A stretch of 64,000 nt of DNA. It comes from JBDIAG01 sp047974565. GTDB taxonomy: Bacteria > Actinomycetota > Actinomycetes > Actinomycetales > CAWJMD01. A program made the position numbers and the translations under genes. Of the stretch, positions 26,613 to 34,685 are shown piece after piece. Each line of letters begins with the position of its first letter. Position 1 is the stretch's first letter. Under the pieces are notes generated by a model. That model saw only the letters and a program-made list of their open reading frames with translations, did not search any database and was not told where the DNA came from. Location of the stretch: positions 124,001-188,000 of the forward strand of contig JBKECN010000019.1 in the NCBI GenBank assembly GCA_047974565.1. The letters are read 5' to 3'.

Positions 26613-29600
26613 TCACTGCGATTCGTCCGGTGCCGCTCCCGGTTCAGCTCGGGCTCGCCACCAGTTGAGCAGTTCGATGAGACGGCAGGGCTCGGCAACC
26701 CGCTCCCCCGCGGCCGCCACGACCTCCGACTCCGGTAAGCCCTGGGTGAGTTCGTCCAGCCGGTCAAGCGCTCCCGCCAGCCCTTCCCCATCGCTCACGG
26801 CGCTCGAGGCGGCAATTGCCGCAGCCCACCACCCGATGGCGTTCACCGGCCCGGACCCACGTTCCTGGGCGAGTTCTGCGAGGACTCGCGCTGCGGTGGC
26901 CGCGTTCCGCATCGCGCCGACCCGGACAAACAGACCGTACGCGTCGGTGATGCGCTGTTCGGCGGTGTCGTAGTCGCCCCGAGCCTGCGCCAGGATCCCC
27001 AACTGGTGGTACCAGGAGGCTCGGCGATCATGCTCGTCAGGGAGGCGATTGAGCTGATCGGAGATGAGGGCCGCCTCTGCATCCCAGTGCCCTCGCTCGT
27101 GCATGGCCGAGGCGGCGTGTTCGGTGTCGCTGTTCGCCTCGTCCAGGTATCGTGCCGCCTCGTGGTGGTGGCGGGCCTCCAAGACATCGGCAATATCTGC
27201 GTCCCTGTCCTGGGGCCATACAGCCACCCGCCACAAGAAGTAATCTGCGGCTCTCACGTGAATGTCCTCGGAGTTCCCTGCACCCTCAGAGCCCGCAACC
27301 ACGGCCGCCGCGAGCCGGTCGAGTTCGCTTGCCGTCCACCGATGGACAAACCATCGATCGCCATCCTCGACGGAAGTCCTGGCCAACAGACTCGACATCA
27401 CCAGTTCCTCCAGAGCTGCCGACGGATCGGTCATCACCGAACGCGGGGGGCGGGGCAGCGCCCGATACTCCGCAATTGCCGCCAACAACTCCTCCCGACT
27501 CGTTGCATCCAGGGCGTCAAGGTCGAGGTCTCCACCCTCGTTCGGTTGTGCCCCGGAGCCGATGAGAACAGCCTCGATCCGTTTCGCCGCTGCGCCACGG
27601 TCTGGGACAAACGCTGCAGCCTCGTCCGGCTCGCCGACGGCAAACAGAACGGCGTTGTCATCAACAGGCCTGCGGAAGACCGCCAAGCCCGCCAGCAGGC
27701 GCCTCGCCTCGCCGGAGAGGTCGCTCAGGAGTTCTGGCAGCAGCACGTCGTCCGCCGCCAGCGTGACCGCGTCCGCCATGGCAGCGTCCAGGTCGCGCTC
27801 GCGATCCAGCCACCGCGCTGCTTGGTCGCTGCCGGACAGTGTCTCGGTGAGCCGCTTCTCCAGCCGTGTACGGATGTGTGGCAACCGTCCTCGGCCCCCG
27901 GCCAGTAGTGCGTCTACGGTCTCCAGCGTTCGTGGGTGGCCGCCGACCCCCGCCCACACCTGCCGGAGTTCGTCATCTGTCAGCGCGTCCAGCCGTGGCA
28001 ATGCCCACGCGAGTTTCATCGTCTCGGCGAACGTCAGCGGGCCCACCCGGTGGGCGAGCAGCAACTTCTGCGCGCCTTCGGGCAACTCCACCGGATGACG
28101 GCTGGTGATGAGCAGCCGCGCCCTGCCGGGGCTGGAAAGCCAGGACGCCAAGAAGGCCGCGAGTTCGGTGTCCCGCACCGAGTAGCCGGTATCGCCCCTG
28201 ACGAGGTTGTCCTCGAAGTTGTCCAGCACCACGACGAGATCGAAGTGGCGGAAGACGTGTTGTTGCAGCAGCGGTAGCCGGCTCTGCCATGGTTGGCGCC
28301 CGTCTTCGAGGAACTGCAGCAAGGGGGCTATCTGGTCCACTTTCCCGGCGGCTGCGTAGCGGCTCCGCAGCGCACTCGTGATCGCGAGGAGGACGCCATC
28401 CGGGTGGGTTTCCCGCTCGACCGTCACCTCCAGCATCTCGGGGAGCAACTCCCGGACCCGCCGAACGACCTCCGTCGCCAGGGTCGTCTTGCCGATCCCG
28501 CCAATGCCGGTCAGCATCGCCCCCGCATCCTGATCGCCGAGCATCACCCGGGCAAGCCGGTGCTGATCCGGTCGGCGGCCGACGAACTGTCCCGGGTCGA
28601 GAGCCAAGAGGTTGCCGACGCGTTCCGCGCCGGGGTTACGAAGGCGAAGATCGGGCAGACTGGGGAGCGAGGTGTCGAAGAGGCTGGCCGCTGGGTTGCT
28701 GGCCTGCACCGTCACCACGGCCCACTCATCCAGCGCTGCGATCGCCTCGTCGCGCGGGCTAGCCACGGACGCGAAACTCTCCTGGACGGCCCGACGAGCA
28801 CTGCCGACCGCCTCGACGGGACTCGGGATCACCGCTCGCGCCAGATCTGCGTACACCTGGGCGAACACCCGGGTGGCATACCGGTCGGTCACCGAGGTCT
28901 CGGTGCCCACGACCACCGGCACCCCCGCCGCGACCAGCCCGTCGGCGAACGCGGCTACGGGGCTGTCGGCCCCTTCACCAGGCACATTCGTGTAGCAGGC
29001 GGCCAGTGACACCATCGGGGGCATCTTGCCCGGCGGAACAGCGCCATCCACGAACTCGCGGGCAGTGACGAATACCGCCTTGCCGTCGTCACCCTCGAGG
29101 ACCAGACGTCCAGGCGAACCGTGCCCGGAAATGTGCAGAACGTGTACGTCCCCGGAATCGAGGTAGCTGCGGATAGCCGCCAGCGTCGCGAACGGCACCA
29201 CCCTGATTCGGGCATCGCCGCCGCGCGCGCCCTTCACGGCCGTGATGACGTTGCGCAGTTCGGTTTCGTAGTCCAGCAGCGCCCCGTTCCCGTCAATGGG
29301 GGACGCGATGGCCACGACGATGGTCAACGGCCCGGAGACGCTGCGGCCGGTCGCCCCGTCAGGGGCGGCGCGGTAGACGGTTGCCAGCGGATGCAGCGCA
29401 ACCGGAGTGGGGGTGCCGGGCACCACCAATGCCTCCCACGGCAGCCTGCGCAACGCCTCCTCCCGGACGTCGAAGCCGAGCCGGACCGGCATCGTCACCC
29501 GGGTCGCCTCGGCGAAAACCGTCGCCAGAGCAGCGCCCACCTCCCCGGCCAGGAACGCCGTGCTCAAGTGAGCGCTCAGTTCACGCATCCGGGTTCCGGC

Positions 29601-30470
29601 CGCGACGGAGCGCCCGACCGCGGAATCGTCGTGTCTGGCCTCCGCGTGGCTAGCCCGAACACGGTGCACGTCCCCCAGCAGGGACGCCATCCGGTGGGTG
29701 AACCCGTCATGAGGTGTCGTGGCGTCCAGGCCCAACTGCGGGCAGCGCAGCGACAGCGAATGGGCGTCCACCCTGATGATGACGTCGGCGGGTTCGGCCA
29801 GCTCCACTCGGCCGCGGACATCCAGCCCACCGCCGCACGACTCCCCCGCGGTCTCGACGACATCTTCGACGCGGACCAACCAGACGCTGTCCCGGGCCCA
29901 GCCATCCGCGGAGTTGTACCGGCCGGACACCATCCCGATGATCTGGCCGTCCGAGAGCCTGACCACCGGCCCGCCGGACAGGCCCTTGAGTACCCCGCTG
30001 GCGACGAGCACGCCGAGCCGGGTGGAGTCTTCGAACATCGTCAAGCCCATCCAGCGACCGGTCGTCGACCAGACCCGGCGAGCTCGTTCCTCGGTGGGAT
30101 CATCCAGGTAACCAGCCCCGACAGCCTGGGCTGGTTCGTCCGGGCGAACGAGGTCGGTGGCCGCGAGAACCGGCGTGGCACAGGCCCACCCGCCCGAGAG
30201 GATCGCCACGTCGAGCACGGCGTCAACGGCAAGCACGCGGGCCTGGCTGACAGCGGCAACACCTGCGCGGAGCGGTTCAATCGGCACGACGCTGCCCGGG
30301 TCGGGCGTGGCGGCGTCGTCCTGCCAGACGACCGGAAGGCTGCCCGTGACGTCCTGAACGACGTGATACGCCGTGACCACCACGCCGGGGGCCGCCACCC
30401 AGCAGGTGCCCACCGGTTCTGCAGCGGCCGTCAGGACACGACCCAGATATGCCTCGGGTAAACCCGTCAT
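26613..30470 (-). CDS. Trypsin-like protease + CHAT protease + STAND NTPase + helical repeat protein
   Basis: 1285-residue multidomain protein of the type found in NTP-dependent bacterial conflict (immune-like) systems. Residues 15-190 form a trypsin-like serine protease with an apparent intact triad: His36 in TAYHVV, Asp87 in VLDVAIL, Ser165 in KGLSGGPVV. Residues about 330-590 form a CHAT caspase-like protease with His450 in HISGHGSPG and Cys492 in SLAACYTN. A STAND/NB-ARC-like NTPase follows with Walker A GIGGIGKTT (Lys661), Walker B VVVLDNFED (Asp750) and LLITSRH. A winged-helix-like region and C-terminal TPR-like helices (about 1120-1285) probably sense the trigger. No signal peptide. 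ATG 30470 is chosen over GTG 30485 because GGGGGA lies at the right distance. The Trypco1 gene 85 bp upstream is its conserved partner. Trigger and targets are unknown. Confidence 0.88.
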   Translation of the reverse strand: MTGLPEAYLGRVLTAAAEPVGTCWVAAPGVVVTAYHVVQDVTGSLPVVWQDDAATPDPGSVVPIEPLRAGVAAVSQARVLAVDAVLDVAILSGGWACATPVLAATDLVRPDEPAQAVGAGYLDDPTEERARRVWSTTGRWMGLTMFEDSTRLGVLVASGVLKGLSGGPVVRLSDGQIIGMVSGRYNSADGWARDSVWLVRVEDVVETAGESCGGGLDVRGRVELAEPADVIIRVDAHSLSLRCPQLGLDATTPHDGFTHRMASLLGDVHRVRASHAEARHDDSAVGRSVAAGTRMRELSAHLSTAFLAGEVGAALATVFAEATRVTMPVRLGFDVREEALRRLPWEALVVPGTPTPVALHPLATVYRAAPDGATGRSVSGPLTIVVAIASPIDGNGALLDYETELRNVITAVKGARGGDARIRVVPFATLAAIRSYLDSGDVHVLHISGHGSPGRLVLEGDDGKAVFVTAREFVDGAVPPGKMPPMVSLAACYTNVPGEGADSPVAAFADGLVAAGVPVVVGTETSVTDRYATRVFAQVYADLARAVIPSPVEAVGSARRAVQESFASVASPRDEAIAALDEWAVVTVQASNPAASLFDTSLPSLPDLRLRNPGAERVGNLLALDPGQFVGRRPDQHRLARVMLGDQDAGAMLTGIGGIGKTTLATEVVRRVRELLPEMLEVTVERETHPDGVLLAITSALRSRYAAAGKVDQIAPLLQFLEDGRQPWQSRLPLLQQHVFRHFDLVVVLDNFEDNLVRGDTGYSVRDTELAAFLASWLSSPGRARLLITSRHPVELPEGAQKLLLAHRVGPLTFAETMKLAWALPRLDALTDDELRQVWAGVGGHPRTLETVDALLAGGRGRLPHIRTRLEKRLTETLSGSDQAARWLDRERDLDAAMADAVTLAADDVLLPELLSDLSGEARRLLAGLAVFRRPVDDNAVLFAVGEPDEAAAFVPDRGAAAKRIEAVLIGSGAQPNEGGDLDLDALDATSREELLAAIAEYRALPRPPRSVMTDPSAALEELVMSSLLARTSVEDGDRWFVHRWTASELDRLAAAVVAGSEGAGNSEDIHVRAADYFLWRVAVWPQDRDADIADVLEARHHHEAARYLDEANSDTEHAASAMHERGHWDAEAALISDQLNRLPDEHDRRASWYHQLGILAQARGDYDTAEQRITDAYGLFVRVGAMRNAATAARVLAELAQERGSGPVNAIGWWAAAIAASSAVSDGEGLAGALDRLDELTQGLPESEVVAAAGERVAEPCRLIELLNWWRARAEPGAAPDESQ

Positions 30471-30555
30471 CGGTACTCCCCCCACGCGCCCCTGCGGCGC
30501 TGCTATGGACTACGAACGGCTCGTGCTGCCCAACCCGGCGACCTGGCCGTCATCG

Positions 30556-30894
30556 TCAGGTCGCCTCCCGCCGATACGTCATCGTCACGGCCAACGTCGC
30601 TTCAGCGGAGCCTTGAGCCACCAGCACCGTCCCTGACGTGGCGACCGTCAACCCGAACTGCACCGTCATCTCCTCCGGCCGGGCCGAGCGGCGAGCCAGT
30701 TCATCGAGCGAGTGCGCGACTTTGACGCCGATCTCCACGACGGCGTCCCGGGCGTTGTCGAAGGCCTCCATCACCTTCGCGGCGGGACCGGACGTCGGCT
30801 CGGAGCCCGGCGCGACGGCTGCCTCGACGAGTACCTGGGTGTCACCGAGTTCGACCGTGACGAGGCGGGTGGGGAGGCTCACCCGACCAATCAT
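30556..30894 (-). CDS. Trypco1 (trypsin-co-occurring domain 1; CU044_2847-type) protein
   Basis: 112-residue single-domain protein. The core reads LVTVELGDTQVLVEA, then a helix (KVMEAFDNARDAVVEIGVKV), then MTVQFGLTVATSGTVLVAQ and a final ATLAVTMTY strand. This beta-helix-beta pattern with a conserved EFG/QFG-like turn and late alanine/glycine-rich strand is that of the Trypco1 domain, which is defined by its gene-neighbour link to trypsin-like proteases in conflict systems. Its molecular role is not established; it may present a substrate or act as sensor. ATG 30894 is used; ATG 30909 would add five residues. Downstream, 85 bp away, is the protease/NTPase gene. Confidence 0.8.
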   Translation of the reverse strand: MIGRVSLPTRLVTVELGDTQVLVEAAVAPGSEPTSGPAAKVMEAFDNARDAVVEIGVKVAHSLDELARRSARPEEMTVQFGLTVATSGTVLVAQGSAEATLAVTMTYRREAT

Positions 30895-30939
30895 GACAGA
30901 CCAGCACATACCAATGCGATGTTCATGTGTCGACTAAAT

Positions 30940-30968
30940 ACCCCATGGAGTTAAATGCGCCATGGGGT
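30940..30968. promoter_or_regulatory. Perfect 9-bp inverted repeat operator between Trypco1 and MBL genes
   Basis: ACCCCATGG and CCATGGGGT are separated by 11 bp, so the arm centres are 20 bp (two helical turns) apart. A TATTTA (minus, 30940-30935) directly abuts the left arm and could be the -10 of the Trypco1 operon. On the other side, TATGGT at 30991-30996 is the likely -10 of the metallo-beta-lactamase gene. A dimeric regulator bound here could control both directions. No obvious regulator gene is adjacent, so it may be elsewhere. Confidence 0.7.
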
Positions 30969-30990
30969 CGCTGAGCCCGTGCTCCCTACC

Positions 30991-30996
30991 TATGGT
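30991..30996 (+). promoter_or_regulatory. Probable -10 element of a leaderless MBL lipoprotein transcript
   Basis: TATGGT, then 6 nt, then ATG 31003. The spacing matches other leaderless candidates in the window and helps fix the start codon. Confidence 0.55.
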
Positions 30997-31002
30997 GGAC
31001 AA

Positions 31003-31815
31003 ATGAGACGGACCTTCTCGCAGATCCGCGACCTCCACCCGACTCGTCGGCACGTCCTCTTCAGCGCCGGTTCGGTGCTCGGCATCGCGATTCTCGGCAC
31101 CACGGCCTGCAGCCCTTCCGAATCTGGTCCTGCGGCAACGTCCTCCGGTGACGGCTCGACTCCGGACTCGTCAGGTAGTGGCCCGAGCGGCGGCGAGACC
31201 GGGCTGGTCTGGCAACAGGCCTCCATGGGGTTCGTGTCGGCCTACGTCCTGGTCCGTGCCCATGAAGCGGCGATCGTCGACACCGGAGCCGACGGGTCGG
31301 ACGCGCAGACCGCCATCGCGTCGGCATTGTCGTCCGTCGGGAGCGATTGGGACGCCGTCCAGCACATCGTGCTCACCCATCGACACGGCGATCACGTCGG
31401 GGGGCTCCCGACGGTGGCCACGGACGCACCCTCCGCGGCCCTCTATGCCGGCGCGGACGACATCGCCGAGATCACCGCGCCCGACGGCCGGCAGCTGACA
31501 CCCCTCGCTGACGGCACCGAGATCTTCGGTCTGCAGATCATCGGCACGCCCGGACACACCCCCGGGCACGTCTCGGTCTTCGACCCGACCACGGGCGTGC
31601 TCGTGGCCGGCGACGCGCTGCGCACCACCGATGGGCTGCAAGGATCCGACCCGCAGTACACCGCCGATCAGGGCGCGGCGGCGGAGTCGGTGCGCAAACT
31701 CGCCCAACTCAACGTGACGGCAATCCTGCCCGGCCATGGCCCGCCACTGACCACCGACGCCGCAGGCGCCTTGAGCACCCTCGCCGACTCGATCCAGATC
31801 CCCGCCAGCACCTGA
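31003..31815 (+). CDS. Metallo-beta-lactamase-fold lipoprotein
   Basis: 270-residue exported hydrolase. The N-terminus has TRRHVLFSAGSVLGIAILG then TTAC, a twin-arginine-like signal ending in a lipobox Cys, so it is probably a Tat-exported lipoprotein. A Ser/Gly-rich linker follows. The metal site is intact: LTHRHGDHVGG (HxHxDH), a His in GTPGHTPGH, the bridging Asp in VAGDAL and a final His in LPGHGPP. The overall form suits hydroxyacylglutathione-hydrolase-like or lactonase-like members rather than a true beta-lactamase. ATG 31003 is supported by TATGGT six bases upstream. It is divergent from the Trypco1 operon across a palindrome. Confidence 0.85.
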   Translation: MRRTFSQIRDLHPTRRHVLFSAGSVLGIAILGTTACSPSESGPAATSSGDGSTPDSSGSGPSGGETGLVWQQASMGFVSAYVLVRAHEAAIVDTGADGSDAQTAIASALSSVGSDWDAVQHIVLTHRHGDHVGGLPTVATDAPSAALYAGADDIAEITAPDGRQLTPLADGTEIFGLQIIGTPGHTPGHVSVFDPTTGVLVAGDALRTTDGLQGSDPQYTADQGAAAESVRKLAQLNVTAILPGHGPPLTTDAAGALSTLADSIQIPAST

Positions 31816-31844
31816 TCGCGCACCCGAGTTGCCAGTACACGACC

Positions 31845-32729
31845 TCAGAACAGCGGGATGTCGATCGCATTCACCGAGAAGGTACCGCTCGAGGACGAAC
31901 CACCCTTCTTGCCGCCCCTACCGGTGCCTGGCGAACTCACGGTGTAGCGGTAGGTCCCAGTCGCGGTGGCGGTGAGGTCGAAGAAATCCCCCGGTTCGTA
32001 GGTGAATGTGGCGCCCGGTGCCAGATAGGGGCTGACGCGCTGCCCAGCAACGATGTTCCCGCTCGGGCCGGTGATGACGATGTCGGCGCTCACCGTGGTC
32101 CAGCGACGGCTGGTGTTCGTGACGACGATGCTGCCGGTGCTCACGTGACCAGTACGCGTGGCGTCGCCGGGAGCGAAGATGATGTGCCGCAGGTGGGAGC
32201 CGGACGCTCTGCAGCCGGACTGACTGCACAGGTAATCGGTGATCTCCTTGGCGGCGTATCCTCGGCCGACGGCCGCAGCGACCGTGCCGTTCACCGGCAC
32301 TGCGTAGATGGCGGCGGCTTCGGCCAACGTCGAATCCGGAGTGACGCCGTCGATAGTCGAATAGCCGGACTGGTTCTCAAACTCGAGCACCTCGACCACG
32401 TCGTCGTAGAAGTAGACGACTGTGTACCCACCGCTGCCCGCGTTTGGGATCGCACAGGTCGAGACGTCGGCGCACTGGTCCGCGCCCAACGTCCGCACGA
32501 CATCGGTCTGGGCCATCCCGATCGACAGCCGCTGTGGCAACCCGACTCCCGGGGTCAGGGTGGCATCGGCTGCCGCGTTTGCAGTCGGTGCCGCCGCCAG
32601 TCCGAATACCACAAGGCCCGCCCCCACGGCTCCCGTCCTGAGGAATCCCGTTCTGAGGACTCGTGACGGACGTGCAGATCCGATGTGAGTATTCGCGTGG
32701 GGGCGAGCTGGCAGAGCGGTGCGGCGCAT
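31845..32729 (-). CDS. Secreted protein of unknown function
   Basis: 294-residue exported protein with no family recognised. A long basic N-region (RRTALPARPHANTH onward) leads to the signal helix AVGAGLVVFGLAAAP with probable cleavage after TANA. Residues 60-150 (RLSIGMAQTDVVRTLG and TVVYFYDDVVEVLEF) resemble the small alpha/beta repeat of BLIP/SmpA-type domains that often respond to envelope stress; this is a weak impression. Residues 190-280 look like an Ig-like beta-sandwich. Four cysteines (two early, two around CSQSGC) may form disulfides. A GAGAGGAA precedes the ATG. Direct repeats lie about 80 bp upstream. Confidence 0.65.
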   Translation of the reverse strand: MRRTALPARPHANTHIGSARPSRVLRTGFLRTGAVGAGLVVFGLAAAPTANAAADATLTPGVGLPQRLSIGMAQTDVVRTLGADQCADVSTCAIPNAGSGGYTVVYFYDDVVEVLEFENQSGYSTIDGVTPDSTLAEAAAIYAVPVNGTVAAAVGRGYAAKEITDYLCSQSGCRASGSHLRHIIFAPGDATRTGHVSTGSIVVTNTSRRWTTVSADIVITGPSGNIVAGQRVSPYLAPGATFTYEPGDFFDLTATATGTYRYTVSSPGTGRGGKKGGSSSSGTFSVNAIDIPLF

Positions 32730-33142
32730 AGGAGTTGGTTCCTCTCGATGAATGCCTGTGCAGAGCTATCTCTACGCCGGTCCAGCCGCTGAAACACGCT
32801 CTCGAGGTGATCGGTAAGAGGTCGGTAAGGATCGGTGTCGCTGACTTTCTTGGCCTGGCCTTCCTGGAGCACAGACGGCGCGTACCACCACCGGGTGCCC
32901 AGCTGGAAGCAACTGCGCTCGCTGCCGGTGACGCCCGGGCCAGCCCGGCAGGCTCGAGCGTCGCCGTCGACACGTCCACCACCGTCTGTGAGCAGGAGAA
33001 CCGGCCACGTGAGTGGTCGCGCTTCGGGCCGGACATCCAGGCCTCCTCGCCGAGTGGCCACGTCGGGGGACGTCGCGTGGATGCCCACCCAGTCTTGAGC
33101 AGCCGCGCCGGTGCAGCGTCGGTCGGCGGCCCAGCCGCCAGC
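32730..33142. promoter_or_regulatory. Gene-free gap with GGTAAG direct repeats
   Basis: TCGGTAAG occurs at 32811 and 32822, and a TCGGTG variant at 32832, i.e. with a 10-11 bp step. On the minus strand this reads as tandem CTTACCGA sites about 80 bp upstream of the exported protein's ATG. That phasing is typical of OmpR/PhoB-family response regulators. The rest of the gap (32840-33142) has open frames with poor codon use and nothing I can support. Confidence 0.4.
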
Positions 33143-34549
33143 TCATTCCCCGCTGGCGCCCACCTGCCCGCCAACACTCGACGGCTGGGCTGCCGGGGCG
33201 GGTTCACGGCCGGCAGGCTGGCCTGGGCTCATTCCCCTCGCCTCGACGGACACCAGAGTTCGACGATGGGCGGTACTCGCCACGGCGAGCGCGGCCAACA
33301 CAGTGACAACGACGAACGGATGGTCGACAAGCACATTCGCCAGCGGTTCGAGGGGATTCGCCGCAAGCACCCCGACGCGCTCGGCGAACCACGCAGCGGC
33401 CAGCACCAGACCCGTGGCCGCGAGGCCGGTGCGCAGCGCGCCATAGTGGCGGGTCCGGCTGATCGCGATGAGCGATGGCATCACCAGCGCCACCACGAGA
33501 AGTTGGGTCACTTCGACTCCGAGGTTGAAGCCGAGCAGGGTGGCCAGCAGGTGGTCCCGGCCAAGACCCAGATCTGCGAGCAGCGTCGCGAAGGCCAACC
33601 CGTGCAACAGGCCGAATCCACCGGCGATCAGTACCTCGCCTCGATGCACCAGTGGCCGGATCGCGTGGATGGCCGAGACCAGCACGGACAGCGCGATGCC
33701 GGCCTCGACGATCCGAGTGGGCACGTCGACCAACCCGAACGCTCCCAGCGCAAGAGTGAGGGAGTGCCCGACAGCGAAGGCGGTCACGACGTGGACGACG
33801 CGTAGGGTCGCGCGCCGCACCTCCTGACGGCCCGTCCAGCGTCGACCCACCTGGATCAAGGGCGCTGGGAGCAGCAGCATCACGAGAAAGAGCAGATGGT
33901 CACTCCCGGCACCGATGTGATGGATGCCGAGCCCGATGGCCGGGCCGAAACCCTGGGCGCCTGGGTCATTGCCGGCTTCGGCCACCGGTGATTCGGCCGG
34001 TCGAACGGGCACCGAGTCGGTCTGCCACGAGAGCATGGCCAACTCCGTGTAGTCCCCGGTGGCTGCGTACCGCCCGAAGACGAAGATGCGATGCGAGGCA
34101 AGCTTGTCCACGATGGCGTCGTCGTGGAACACGAACGAGCCAACCTGGCCCGAGCTCGGGACAAGCTGTGCCTGCAGGACGAGGTTATCGACGCCGTCCA
34201 CGTTCTCGACGGTGCCGCCGACGACCTGGGTGTGCCAGGTCGAGCCGGGTTCGGCGGGAGTTGCGCCGTCATCGGTCGCGCTCACGTGTCGGGCCACATA
34301 GTCCCGCAGCATGCTCAGCGTGGGTTCGGTCAGAACCGTCTGCGCGGTGAAGTCCTGGCCGAACGCGGTACTCAGCTCGTCCAGTGGGAGCGACACGTCG
34401 GCGTCCACCGCATCGATGCCGACGTCGAGTCGCACCGTGCTGACACTCATCGGGTGCGCCGCCGCCGGGGCGGAAAGACCCACGGCGAGGGCCAACCCGG
34501 CCAGCGCGACGGCCAGCCGGGTCAGCACCTTCGGTATTGAGGTTTTCAC
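33143..34549 (-). CDS. HupE/UreJ family membrane protein
   Basis: 468-residue protein with a cleavable signal (VALAGLALAVGLSAPAAAHP), an external N-terminal domain of about 180 residues, and about eight membrane helices that include GLGIHHIGAGSDHLLFLVML and AGGFGLLHGLAFATLL. The His/Asp-rich helix motifs match HupE/UreJ_2 proteins, which are linked to nickel or other metal-ion uptake in some systems. The C-terminal 35 residues are Pro/Ala/Gly-rich. Translation probably starts at GTG 34549. It is followed by a 413-bp gap and preceded by phased 17-bp repeats and the DUF3500 lipoprotein gene, with which it may form a metal-related unit (inference). Confidence 0.82.
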   Translation of the reverse strand: MKTSIPKVLTRLAVALAGLALAVGLSAPAAAHPMSVSTVRLDVGIDAVDADVSLPLDELSTAFGQDFTAQTVLTEPTLSMLRDYVARHVSATDDGATPAEPGSTWHTQVVGGTVENVDGVDNLVLQAQLVPSSGQVGSFVFHDDAIVDKLASHRIFVFGRYAATGDYTELAMLSWQTDSVPVRPAESPVAEAGNDPGAQGFGPAIGLGIHHIGAGSDHLLFLVMLLLPAPLIQVGRRWTGRQEVRRATLRVVHVVTAFAVGHSLTLALGAFGLVDVPTRIVEAGIALSVLVSAIHAIRPLVHRGEVLIAGGFGLLHGLAFATLLADLGLGRDHLLATLLGFNLGVEVTQLLVVALVMPSLIAISRTRHYGALRTGLAATGLVLAAAWFAERVGVLAANPLEPLANVLVDHPFVVVTVLAALAVASTAHRRTLVSVEARGMSPGQPAGREPAPAAQPSSVGGQVGASGE

Positions 34550-34558
34550 GTCAACACC

Positions 34559-34654
34559 CGATTCACGACCACATTCGATTCACGACGATGCTCGATTCAC
34601 GACGGTTCTCGGTTCGCAATGACGCCCGCTTCCCAACGAGCTGGGTTCGCGGGA
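34559..34654. repeat. 17-bp-phased direct repeats upstream of the HupE-like gene
   Basis: CGATTCACGAC occurs at 34559, 34576 and 34593, exactly 17 bp apart. Weaker copies in the same phase follow at 34610 (CGGTTCGCAAT), 34627 (CGCTTCCCAAC) and about 34644. The three perfect copies lie 10 to 54 bp before the GTG start on the minus strand, so they would overlap the promoter. They may be an operator array or a decaying tandem repeat. Confidence 0.65.
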
Positions 34655-34685
34655 ACCGCGCCACCGGGGAATCCCGCCTGATCGA

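Noticed and set aside
26613..30470. Alternative reading of the multidomain protein as an AfsR/SARP-type transcriptional regulator
   Set aside because: No OmpR-type DNA-binding domain or BTAD is present; protease and CHAT motifs precede the NTPase.
32735..33805. 356-codon plus-strand frame opposite the HupE-like gene
   Set aside because: The opposite strand encodes a well-formed signal peptide and membrane helices; this frame is charged and shows no family pattern.
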